DNA from: an uncultured Alphaproteobacteria bacterium | GTDB lineage: Bacteria > Pseudomonadota > Alphaproteobacteria > RF32 > CAG-239 | Assembly: GCA_944393665.1 (NCBI GenBank) | Contig: CALYAX010000003.1 | Span: 1 to 64,000, forward strand | Direction: 5' to 3' | Length of the DNA stretch: 64,000 bases | Shown: piece by piece, positions 50,253-58,681 of the stretch | Layout of the letters: each line of letters begins with the position of its first letter | Position numbering within the stretch: the stretch's first letter is position 1 | Program-made: the position numbers and the translations under genes | The notes under the pieces: generated by a model | Databases searched by the model: none | Seen by the model: only the letters and a program-made list of their open reading frames with translations | What the model was told of the DNA's origin: nothing

Positions 50253-51689
50253 TTAATCCGCATACGGATTTTTGGTCTTGCGGACTGTCATACGGATGGG
50301 AATACCGCCTAAATCAAAACAGTCGCGCAGCTGATTGGTCAGATAACGCAAATAAGCGTCAGGAAGCCCTTCCGGATTGCTGGAAAAAATATAAAATGCC
50401 GGTGGCCGGGTTTTTGCCTGTGTTATATATCGCAGTTTAATCCGCCGCTTGTTTTTGCCCAGCGGCGGCGGGTATTTATCTATCATGTCGGCAAACCACT
50501 GGTTCAGCGGCGCTGTCGGAATACGTTTGTTCCAGCGGTCGTAAACTTTTAAAACCGCCCGCATCAGCTTGTCAAGATTTTCGCCTTTAAGAGCTGAAAT
50601 AGTTACAGTCGGAACACCTTCAGCCTGAGTCAGCGAGGTTTGCAGCTTGTCGTTCAAACGCTGAATGGCTTCTTTGCGGTTGGCAATATCCCATTTGTTT
50701 ACCGCAATCACCAGAGCACGCCCTTCATCCAAAACCTGTCGGGCAATCGTTAAATCCTGCTTGTCCAAAACCGCATCGGCATCTAACACCAAAACCACGA
50801 CCTGAGCCATAAATGCGGCGTGTTTAGTGCTTGCCGCGGCCATTTTTTCCAGCGAGTTTTCTATTTTGGCCTGCCGCCGCAAGCCGGCGGTATCAACCAG
50901 ATTAATTTGTCGGCCCTGATAAGTCCATTCGCTGGTAATGGCGTCTCGGGTAACGCCTGCCTCCGGACCGGTCAGCATTCTTTCGTCTTTCAACAGAGCA
51001 TTGACCAGTGTCGATTTTCCCACATTGGGACGCCCGACAATCGCCAGCTGAATCGGCCGTTTTTTATAAGCTTCGTCTTCCGCGCTGTTGTCTTCTCCGG
51101 CAATCTCTGCCGCATCTTCTTCGCTGAGAGTAATTTCATCTGTCTGCCCGCTGTTCGCCGGGGACGTCTTGCTCTGCGAAGCCTTTTCGGCTTTCAGGTT
51201 GGCAAGTTCTTTTAAGGCATCATATAAATCCAGCAGCCCCAGGCCGTGTTCTGCTGAAAAAGGAATTGGCTCTCCCAGACCCAGTTTATAGGCTTCATGA
51301 ATGCTGTCTTCCTGCAGTTTGCCCTCGCATTTGTTGGCCAGCAGAATAACTGGTTTGCCTGATTGGCGCAGCAGGCTGGCAAAATGCTCGTCATATGGCT
51401 GCAAGCCGTCGCGGGCATCAAACAAAAACAGGCAGGCGTCAGCTTCGGCAATAGCACGCTGGGTCTGCTCCCACATTCTTTTTTCCAGGGAATCTTCTTT
51501 GGAATATTCATATCCGGCGGTATCAATAACCCGCAGTTTGAGATCCTGCAGTTTGGCAGGGGCCTCGCGGCGGTCGCGGGTGACGCCGGGCTGGTCATGA
51601 ACAATTGCAACTTTGCGCCCGACCAGCCGGTTAAACAAGGTCGATTTTCCTACATTGGGGCGTCCGATAATCGCAACTTTGAGTTCCAT
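50253..51689 (-). CDS. der: Ribosome assembly GTPase Der (EngA)
   Basis: Der is an essential GTPase with two G domains that helps mature the 50S subunit. The 478-residue product has two complete G domains with P-loops GRPNVGKSTLFNRL and GRPNVGKSTLVNAL, DTAGY and DTAGL switch II motifs, NKCE and NKWD specificity motifs, and a C-terminal KH-like domain ending RMTVRKTKNPYAD. An acidic linker between the domains (EITLSEEDAAEIAGEDNSAEDE) is somewhat long. It lies 12 bp downstream of bamB. Confidence 0.97.
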   Translation of the reverse strand: MELKVAIIGRPNVGKSTLFNRLVGRKVAIVHDQPGVTRDRREAPAKLQDLKLRVIDTAGYEYSKEDSLEKRMWEQTQRAIAEADACLFLFDARDGLQPYDEHFASLLRQSGKPVILLANKCEGKLQEDSIHEAYKLGLGEPIPFSAEHGLGLLDLYDALKELANLKAEKASQSKTSPANSGQTDEITLSEEDAAEIAGEDNSAEDEAYKKRPIQLAIVGRPNVGKSTLVNALLKDERMLTGPEAGVTRDAITSEWTYQGRQINLVDTAGLRRQAKIENSLEKMAAASTKHAAFMAQVVVLVLDADAVLDKQDLTIARQVLDEGRALVIAVNKWDIANRKEAIQRLNDKLQTSLTQAEGVPTVTISALKGENLDKLMRAVLKVYDRWNKRIPTAPLNQWFADMIDKYPPPLGKNKRRIKLRYITQAKTRPPAFYIFSSNPEGLPDAYLRYLTNQLRDCFDLGGIPIRMTVRKTKNPYAD

Positions 51690-51701
51690 GGTGTTTTCCT
51701 G

Positions 51702-53030
51702 TTATTGATAAGCCAGCAGATCGGCGTCGCTGGTGGTTAAAATAGTCAGCTTGCCGGCCATCACCGGAGACAAATCCACACCGTCGCTGGTGCTGATATA
51801 GCTGATAATTTCTCCGGTATAAGGCGAAATCGAAAAGATATAGCCGTTAGACGTGGCGACAATCAGGCGGTTTGACGCCAGCAGCGGGCCGCTGCCAAAA
51901 ACCCCGGTTTTTTCGCTGATGTCGTTTCCGGTCGGAATATTGGTGTTCCAGACAATTTTGCCGCTGCTTTTCTGAATGCACAACAAATCAAAATTATTGG
52001 TCAGCACATACAGGTATTCTCCGGCAATCCAGGGCTGGTTGTTGCTGCCCATTTCGCGTTCCCAGATTCTTGCGCCGCTGCGCAAATCAATTGCCGTCAG
52101 CACGCTGTTGTAACCTACTGCATAAACCCGGTCGCCGTCAATAACCGGATTGGCTTTGATTGCCGCAATATTGGCCAGGGAATTGGTGCGCTGGCGTGAA
52201 ACCAGCAAATCACGCCACAGCGGCGTTCCCGTGCTGGCTTTGAAAGCCTGCAGCTCGCCATTGGAAAAAGCCGCAATAACAACGTCAAGATCCGGATTAT
52301 ATGCCGGGCTGGCACCGCCGACCAGCGTTGTATTTTCAAAGTCGGTGACATTTTTCCATAACTCCTCGCCGCTGTCAGCATTGAGGGCTATCAGCGTGTT
52401 GTCAATCTGTTGGACAAACAGCTTATTGTTGGCAACTGTCGGCGCAATCCGGAAAGGTGTTTCATAATCGCGGCGCCACACTTCTTTTCCGGTCAGCATA
52501 TCCAGGGCAAACACGCTGCCAAATCCCGTCGTGGCATATATCCGTTTGTTAAATTCCGCCAACCCGGCCCCTTTCATGGCAACCGTTTTATCATCGCGGT
52601 TCACAGGCTTGAGCCGCCGTTTCCAGATTCTCTCGCCGTTATCCTGACGGAAAGCGCTGACAACGCCTTCGGCATCAATAACAAAAACGGCATTATAAGC
52701 CATAACCGGTGCGGCAATCAGAAAATCGCGTTTGGAGCTGCCTTCGCCAAATCCGGCGGTCCAGATTTCTTTCAGTTTGCTGTCTGCTTCCAGGTGCCCC
52801 ATCAAATGCATGGAATTACCGCCGTTCTGCGTCCATTTCGGATTCGTATAGGGGGCCGGCAGGCGCACCTGAATGGTTCCCGGCGCAAAATCCGGGGCCA
52901 AGTTTACCGTATCTTTCAAAACATTAATGCGCTCGCCGTCAATCTGCAGTTTTTCTTTGCCAAACAGGCCGCAGCCGGCAAGTAAGAAAAGTCCGGCCAG
53001 GGCCAAAGGTTTAATCAGCTTGTTTACCAT
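51702..53030 (-). CDS. bamB: Outer-membrane assembly lipoprotein BamB
   Basis: BamB is the beta-propeller lipoprotein of the BAM complex that inserts outer-membrane proteins. The 442-residue product begins with MVNKLIKPLALAGLFLLAGC (lipid Cys20) and has repeated PQQ-type blades, e.g. GVVSAFRQDNGERIWKRRL, VFALDMLTGKEVWRRDY, LIALNADSGEELWKN and LLCIQKSSGKIVWN. It lies between the YfgM-like gene and der, the same order as in E. coli. Confidence 0.93.
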   Translation of the reverse strand: MVNKLIKPLALAGLFLLAGCGLFGKEKLQIDGERINVLKDTVNLAPDFAPGTIQVRLPAPYTNPKWTQNGGNSMHLMGHLEADSKLKEIWTAGFGEGSSKRDFLIAAPVMAYNAVFVIDAEGVVSAFRQDNGERIWKRRLKPVNRDDKTVAMKGAGLAEFNKRIYATTGFGSVFALDMLTGKEVWRRDYETPFRIAPTVANNKLFVQQIDNTLIALNADSGEELWKNVTDFENTTLVGGASPAYNPDLDVVIAAFSNGELQAFKASTGTPLWRDLLVSRQRTNSLANIAAIKANPVIDGDRVYAVGYNSVLTAIDLRSGARIWEREMGSNNQPWIAGEYLYVLTNNFDLLCIQKSSGKIVWNTNIPTGNDISEKTGVFGSGPLLASNRLIVATSNGYIFSISPYTGEIISYISTSDGVDLSPVMAGKLTILTTSDADLLAYQ

Positions 53031-53042
53031 GCCGTTTCTCCG

Positions 53043-53735
53043 TTATTTTTTACTGGCGTCGTTAAGGATTGTCAGCATATCCTGTGCCCGGGCTTTCAGG
53101 GTATCCTGAACATTGCCGGAATTAATGACGGCTTCATATTCGGCTTTGGCCTGGTTAATATCTCCGTCGCGGATAGCCAGCATTGCCAGAAGTTCATGGG
53201 CGATATTGCCCCAGCTGCTGCCGTCTTTGGTTAAAGGTGTCAGCATATCGGCAATTTCCTGCGACGGGGCGTCGGTGTCCAGTTTGTAAGAAGCCAGTTT
53301 GATTGTTGCGATGTCGCGCATTTGCGGATTGACGTCATCATCTGCGGCCAGTTGTTGCAGCATATCTGTTGCTTCAAGGGTTTTGCCCTGCTCAAAATAA
53401 ATATTGGCCATCTGCAGGCGGGCAATATCGCCGTAAATGCCGCGGTTGCTTTGAGCCAGGTTTTGCAAAATCGACATACTTTCATCAAGGCGTCCCTGAT
53501 TTTGCAGGGAAACCGCAACGGCATACGCGTTGGAGAGTTCCTGATTGCGGCGGGCGCGCCAGCTTTTAAAGGTTTCAAAGCTCACTGCCGCGGTAAGGGC
53601 CGCCGCCACCAGCAGAATAATAACCAGCCCGTATTGATTCCACAGGCTTTTCAGCTGGTCATTTTTGCAATCCTCGGCAATTTCGCGCAAAAAGGCATCT
53701 TGTTTCAGGGTATCGTTTACATTCTTTTTCATCAA
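53043..53735 (-). CDS. YfgM-like TPR membrane protein
   Basis: The 230-residue product has a short cytoplasmic head, one membrane helix (YGLVIILLVAAALTAAVSF) and periplasmic TPR-like repeats (QNQGRLDESMSILQNLAQS, FEQGKTLEATDMLQQLAAD). This is the layout of YfgM, an inner-membrane factor linked to SecYEG and periplasmic chaperones. It is the first gene of the yfgM-bamB-der cluster, which supports the call. The sequence similarity is low, so the assignment rests on architecture and context. AAGGAGAGTTTG precedes the ATG. Confidence 0.8.
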   Translation of the reverse strand: MMKKNVNDTLKQDAFLREIAEDCKNDQLKSLWNQYGLVIILLVAAALTAAVSFETFKSWRARRNQELSNAYAVAVSLQNQGRLDESMSILQNLAQSNRGIYGDIARLQMANIYFEQGKTLEATDMLQQLAADDDVNPQMRDIATIKLASYKLDTDAPSQEIADMLTPLTKDGSSWGNIAHELLAMLAIRDGDINQAKAEYEAVINSGNVQDTLKARAQDMLTILNDASKK

Positions 53736-53813
53736 ACTCTCCTTGGTTTGCTATCAGTTATCTCAATATATAATCAATATTGGAACTGATAGCAAAGAAT
53801 TTTTTAGCAAATG

Positions 53814-54998
53814 TTAGCGGATTATCATATGAATTAAAAACTTTTTGACCCAGCGTAAATCTTCTTTGGGCAGCTTGCGGCCAAAAGTAATGGTTTTGTC
53901 ATCAGAAATCAGGGACACAAAATATCGTCCGGTGACCGGGTTTTCGGTGACATCGACCATTTCAATCTTATCTTTGGGAATTTCGTCATGCTTGGTGGAA
54001 AACAGCATGTATTTATGCGTGTGGACAATTTTGTGTTTTTTTATCACCAGCTTTTCTTTGCGGAAAAGAACAAAAACCGCGGCGATGATAATGCCCAGGG
54101 CAGCCAGCTGCAAGGCCATAAAGCCCGGGGTAACCAGTTTGGGCCTCATCTGTTCAAAATTAAATGCCCCGATGAGAACAGCGGTGCCGATAATAAAAAT
54201 AGCAATCCAGGCCAGGATATTATAGGCATCCCAAATCACTTTGCGGACTTTGAGAACAATCTTGTCTTTTTTGCGGGCATAGGCAATATTGTCAGGCAGC
54301 GGCTCGAAAGAGTCGTAATTGTCAATCACATAGCCGAGTTCCGCCAGGATTTTGACGGACTTGTTAAGGTTTTTGACATCGCGGCTGACTAAGCCCTCAT
54401 CGGTGTTGATCAGGGCCGGAAGTTTAAACGCGCGGGCATATTCTTCCCATATCCGGCGGACATTGCTGCCCGAGAGTGAAATGTACAGCGGAATAATTTT
54501 AGCAGGGTCTTTGTGATAAAGCTCGACAATATAACGGTTGCTCGTCATCAGCCCCAGCTGCACCATATCAATCCGCAGCCGCACGCCCTGATAGTTTTTG
54601 ATATTTTCAACAAGGGTGTTTTTGTTTCCCCAGCCCGAGCGGTTGACAATCGTAATATTTTTGCCGTCATAGCCGATTTTGCGGTAGCGCAGATAACTCA
54701 GGATAGCTGCCGCAACCATTCCCAGTCCGATGAGGATAAACACCACGTCAAAAAAGACCGGACTGACCAGCGGCTGATATTCGACAATGTCGCCCTCGGC
54801 AATCAGCGTGTCAAAATCGGTTTTAACATGGCGAAAACCGTTAAATAACTCAAAAGCGCCGATAAACATCAGCAAAACGCCAAAAACCAAACCCGGAAGC
54901 ACAAACCGCAGGCTGGTCCGGTCCGACGAGCGGGTCGGCTGGCGGTTCATGTCAAGTTTAAACTTATTGCTAAAGTGGTGCGGTTGGTTATGGCTCAT
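53814..54998 (-). CDS. Orphan membrane protein with four helices
   Basis: The 394-residue product has a His/Asn-rich start, two membrane helices (about residues 30-50 and 83-105), a soluble domain of about 150 residues, two more helices (about residues 262-285 and 297-315) and a C-terminal soluble part (KKHKIVHTHKYMLFSTKHDEIPKDKIEMVDV). The two soluble parts after helix pairs resemble PH-like domains of bacterial membrane proteins, tentatively. I do not recognise the family. AAAGAGGAAAACCA precedes the ATG. Confidence 0.7.
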   Translation of the reverse strand: MSHNQPHHFSNKFKLDMNRQPTRSSDRTSLRFVLPGLVFGVLLMFIGAFELFNGFRHVKTDFDTLIAEGDIVEYQPLVSPVFFDVVFILIGLGMVAAAILSYLRYRKIGYDGKNITIVNRSGWGNKNTLVENIKNYQGVRLRIDMVQLGLMTSNRYIVELYHKDPAKIIPLYISLSGSNVRRIWEEYARAFKLPALINTDEGLVSRDVKNLNKSVKILAELGYVIDNYDSFEPLPDNIAYARKKDKIVLKVRKVIWDAYNILAWIAIFIIGTAVLIGAFNFEQMRPKLVTPGFMALQLAALGIIIAAVFVLFRKEKLVIKKHKIVHTHKYMLFSTKHDEIPKDKIEMVDVTENPVTGRYFVSLISDDKTITFGRKLPKEDLRWVKKFLIHMIIR

Positions 54999-55153
54999 TG
55001 GTTTTCCTCTTTGCAGATTTCTTAAACAATGCTATCCTAACTGAAAACTTTTAAATAATCATCAATTTTTTCTAAAATAGTCATTAATTTTAGCTTATTT
55101 TAATAATCTTCGGATAAGCTGTCTCAAAAGTTGATAAAAACCGGGGAGTAATC

Positions 55154-56878
55154 ATGGGAAGTATCGATATCTTTAACCAGAACACCAATTTTATGATCAG
55201 CCTTTTTTCGCTGGCGCTGTTGTTTTTTGCCACGGTTTATACCGGGCGCAGCAGGCGTCTGGCAGCGCCTTTGTGGCTGTTGTTCGTCGGCTTGCTGATT
55301 GACTTTCTGGCCAGCGGCGAAGCAGCCTATACCGCCGAAATATACAGCCGCGGCGGGGGCATTGCCGCCTTTGTCTTCATTGAGTTGATGCTGCTGCTGA
55401 TTTCCATGATCTTTATGGCCATGGCCGCTTCGCAGATGTTAATTAACATGCTGCCCAATAACTGGATTATCACAACGGTCACGATTCTCGGATTGGTAAC
55501 GATTGCTGCTTTTGTTCTTATCATTCCCGACGGCAATATGGTCAGCTCCATGCGCCAGATCTTTCCGTTGGCCGGCTTTGCTTATCTGGCGGTCAGCTTC
55601 TGGTCCAAAATCCGCCAGCCTTATAACGGTGGCTGGATTCTCAGTGCCATCGTTACCTCCGCGGTTACTTTGTTTTTGGCGCTGCGCCTGATGAATATTG
55701 AGTTTGTCTTCGCCTCCAGTTTCTGGTTTGTCCCTGCGCTGACCTACATTCTGCTGAGTATTGCTTTCATCATGCTCCGTGGTGATGAAATGGCGTTTAA
55801 ATTAAGCAAAACCGAAGCTGAAGTTGAAAAATACAACCGCCGTATTGAAGAAATTATCAAATCTTCGCCTTTTCCGATTATTATTTCGCGGCTGAGCGAT
55901 GACCGTTTGATTTTGGCCAACAACAATGCGGTTAAATTATTCGGCATTAACCCCGCCGAGCTGGAGCGCTATCACCTGAAAGATTTTTTTGCCGACGCCG
56001 ATAACCGCCAGCTGCTGACCGAACGCCTGGAGTCGGAACGCGAGGTTCAGGATTTTGAGGTCCTGGTCAAAACCCCGCTGTCGGAGACGCCTTTCTGGCT
56101 GCTGGCGTCCGCTAATGTCATTGATTATAATTATGACGTGGTGCTTTATTCCGCATATCAGGATATTACCTCCCGCAAAAATCGCGAGGCTCTGCTTAAA
56201 AATCAGGCCACGCGCGACCCGCTGACATCTTTATACAACCGCCGTTATTTCGAGGATGAAGTATCCAAACAGATTCTGAAAGCCAAAACCGACGGCACGC
56301 CGTTCAGCGTCCTGATGATTGATGCCGACAAATTCAAAAACGTCAATGATACTTACGGCCATAAAGTAGGTGACAAAGTTCTTATTGAATTAGCATCAAC
56401 CTCGGAGCGGGCGCTGCGCGACAAAGACATTGTCGCCCGTTACGGCGGAGAGGAATTTGTGGTCTTTCTTCCCGGGATCAGCGCTGAGCAGGCCCGCTGC
56501 GTTGCTGACCGTCTCCGCGAAAGCATTGCTTCCGTGGTGGTCTATTCCGATGAAAACCATCCCGTTAGCTTTACCGTCAGCATCGGTGTTTCTTCTTTTG
56601 AAATTTCCGATAATATTGATACGCTGATTAAAACTGCCGATGAGGCTTTATACCGCGCCAAACAAAACGGGCGCAACCGGGTAGAAGTCTTCACCAAAGA
56701 CGACCTCGAGAATTTTATAAGCCAGGGACAGGTGGAGCGCAAAGATGAAAGCCAAAATCACCACCCGGTCTTTGATAAGGAAAATACCAAAGAGATTTCT
56801 CTGCTTGACGGGATAGAAACCAGTAAAATTGATGCCGGAACCGCCCCTGCGGAAACACCCGGCAAAGAGGAAGAATAG
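55154..56878 (+). CDS. Membrane-bound PAS-GGDEF diguanylate cyclase
   Basis: The 574-residue product has about seven membrane helices in the first 210 residues, a PAS domain (about 228-345, with FPIIISRLSDDRLILANNNAVKLFG), and a GGDEF domain. The signature is intact as GGEEF (residues 431-435), with the substrate-site DADKFKNVNDTYGHKVGD, so it should make cyclic di-GMP. An inhibitory-site motif RDKD (422-425) sits five residues before it, implying feedback inhibition. The C-terminal tail is acidic and disordered. It contrasts with the degenerate GGDEF protein at 5651-6703. GGGGAG is the ribosome binding site. Confidence 0.9.
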   Translation: MGSIDIFNQNTNFMISLFSLALLFFATVYTGRSRRLAAPLWLLFVGLLIDFLASGEAAYTAEIYSRGGGIAAFVFIELMLLLISMIFMAMAASQMLINMLPNNWIITTVTILGLVTIAAFVLIIPDGNMVSSMRQIFPLAGFAYLAVSFWSKIRQPYNGGWILSAIVTSAVTLFLALRLMNIEFVFASSFWFVPALTYILLSIAFIMLRGDEMAFKLSKTEAEVEKYNRRIEEIIKSSPFPIIISRLSDDRLILANNNAVKLFGINPAELERYHLKDFFADADNRQLLTERLESEREVQDFEVLVKTPLSETPFWLLASANVIDYNYDVVLYSAYQDITSRKNREALLKNQATRDPLTSLYNRRYFEDEVSKQILKAKTDGTPFSVLMIDADKFKNVNDTYGHKVGDKVLIELASTSERALRDKDIVARYGGEEFVVFLPGISAEQARCVADRLRESIASVVVYSDENHPVSFTVSIGVSSFEISDNIDTLIKTADEALYRAKQNGRNRVEVFTKDDLENFISQGQVERKDESQNHHPVFDKENTKEISLLDGIETSKIDAGTAPAETPGKEEE

Positions 56879-56879
56879 C

Positions 56880-58016
56880 ATGAGCTGTGCGGCGGCTGAG
56901 ATTTGCGGCGGCTGTTTATACCGCGGTGAGGCGGAAGAGGATTATCACCGCCGCAAACAGCAGGCGCTGGCTGGTTTGCTTCCGCGGATAAATCAGTCGG
57001 GTATTCACCTGGGGACGCCGGTTTTTATTCCTGACGGAACGCGCCGCCGGGCCAGTCTGGCTTTCCGTTTTAAAAAAGGCTGCCTGACGCTGGGTTTTAA
57101 CCGCCGTCAGAGTTCGGAACTGGTCGATCTGCCTTGCTGCCCGCTGCTGACACCCGGCCTGAATGCGGTTTTGCTGCCGCTGCGCCGGCTTTTGCAGGAT
57201 ATTTGCGCCGCGCCTTATACTTTTAAGCAGGGTAAAAAACTGTTATCCCAAAAAATTACCGCCGGCGATGTCTGGCTTACTGAAACCGCTGCCGGCGTGG
57301 ATGTGGTGCTGGAGTATGACGCGCCGCTGGGGCTTGAACACCGGATGATTATTTTTGAACGGGCATCTGCCGCTCCGGAAATCGTGCGGGTTTCTCACCG
57401 CCGCAAGGCAGACGCTCCGTCTGAACCGGTTATTGAAAAGACCCGGCCGTATATTGCCATCGGAAATTATCCGGTCTACATTCCGGCGGGAACTTTTTTG
57501 CAGCCCTCAAAAGAAGGAGAACAGGCGCTGACTGCGCTGGTGCAGAAATATTTGGGAAACACCCGCGGCAAAATAGCAGATTTATTTTGCGGTGTGGGAA
57601 CATTTTCATATGTTTTAGCCGCTGACAGGACAAATAAAATCACCGCGGTTGATTCTTCGGTCCCGCTGCTGGAAGGGTTCAAAGAGTCGGTTAACCGCAA
57701 TCAAATTTCCAATATCCGGATTTTAACCCGTAATTTGTTCAAATATCCTCTGGATATAAAAGAGCTGGCAGGGTTTGATGCCGTTGTATTTGATCCGCCG
57801 CGCGCCGGGGCTTCGGCTCAGGCAGCTCAGCTGGCGGCAATGGATAATGCGGATAAGCCGTCGAAAATTATTGCTGTTTCCTGCAATCCTCACAGCTTTG
57901 TGACTGATGCCAATATTTTAATCGGCGGCGGTTATCATCTGGAAGAAATGACCCTTGTTGACCAGTTTGTTTATTCTGATCACAGCGAGCTGGTTGCCTT
58001 ATTTACAAAAGGCTAG
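56880..58016 (+). CDS. RlmD/TrmA-type RNA (uracil-5) methyltransferase
   Basis: The 378-residue product has the Cys set of an iron-sulfur cluster as in RlmD (MSCAAAEICGGCLYRG and LPCCPL), the SAM-binding site IADLFCGVGTFSYVLA, FDPPRAGAS, and the catalytic Cys in IAVSCNPHSF. The N-terminal TRAM domain usual in RlmD is absent, as the start at 56880 puts the Cys cluster at residue 3. The target base is probably a uridine of 23S rRNA but this is not certain. AGAGGAAGAA precedes the ATG, which lies 1 bp after the cyclase stop. The frame open from 56829 runs into the cyclase gene. Confidence 0.87.
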   Translation: MSCAAAEICGGCLYRGEAEEDYHRRKQQALAGLLPRINQSGIHLGTPVFIPDGTRRRASLAFRFKKGCLTLGFNRRQSSELVDLPCCPLLTPGLNAVLLPLRRLLQDICAAPYTFKQGKKLLSQKITAGDVWLTETAAGVDVVLEYDAPLGLEHRMIIFERASAAPEIVRVSHRRKADAPSEPVIEKTRPYIAIGNYPVYIPAGTFLQPSKEGEQALTALVQKYLGNTRGKIADLFCGVGTFSYVLAADRTNKITAVDSSVPLLEGFKESVNRNQISNIRILTRNLFKYPLDIKELAGFDAVVFDPPRAGASAQAAQLAAMDNADKPSKIIAVSCNPHSFVTDANILIGGGYHLEEMTLVDQFVYSDHSELVALFTKG

Positions 58017-58050
58017 TCTTTGATTATAGTAGGCCCAAAGGATAATAAAT

Positions 58051-58665
58051 ATGTTAAAAAAACTTTTATCGCTTGCTTTATTGTTTATGACCGTTTCCTG
58101 CGCCAGCCGGCTTCCTGCAGATTCGCGCTGCCCGCTGGTCGAAATTCCGCGTGACCGGGCATATCTGGTCCAAAAAATCAACTATAGCGACGAGTTCCAG
58201 ATCGAATTGACAGGTTATGAAGGGTTTTGCGGCTATGATGAAAAACTTGACCGTCACACCGCTTATATCACGCCGCGGTTTCGCCTCTATCGCCTGAAAG
58301 ACAGTGATGAAACCCGCGTTGATTTTGAATTTTATACCGAAACCCTGCAGGGGCCGCCGGAGTTTCTTGGCAAACGCATCTACTCCGCCGGCGTCAATAT
58401 CGGCGCTGACCGTCTGGAAAAAGATTTCAACGGACCCCAGGTTAAGGTGCTGGTTCCCCGCGATGCTGAAGATTTCCCGATTATTCTGGCTTTGAATATT
58501 TCTTCCGCCCAATATCTTTATAATCAGCGGACATTTGATATGCGTTACCAGTATAACCTGCCGGAGGTGCAGATGATAGAACGGACGGTCTATATTGAGC
58601 CAGCAGCGGCTCCCGCCAATCAGCCGGCACCGGAATCTTCCGGCTGCAACAGCTGCGGTTTGTAA
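58051..58665 (+). CDS. Orphan lipoprotein
   Basis: The 204-residue product has a lipoprotein signal (MLKKLLSLALLFMTVSC, lipid Cys17) and a strand-rich mature domain: ELTGYEGFCGYDEKLDRHTAYITPRFRLYRL, then VKVLVPRDAEDFPIILALN and YLYNQRTFDMRYQYNL. The C-terminus is Ala/Pro-rich with CNSCGL. It is likely periplasmic or attached to the outer membrane. No family is recognised. AAAGGATAAT is the ribosome binding site. Confidence 0.7.
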   Translation: MLKKLLSLALLFMTVSCASRLPADSRCPLVEIPRDRAYLVQKINYSDEFQIELTGYEGFCGYDEKLDRHTAYITPRFRLYRLKDSDETRVDFEFYTETLQGPPEFLGKRIYSAGVNIGADRLEKDFNGPQVKVLVPRDAEDFPIILALNISSAQYLYNQRTFDMRYQYNLPEVQMIERTVYIEPAAAPANQPAPESSGCNSCGL

Positions 58666-58681
58666 TTTTTTTAAGGAGAAA

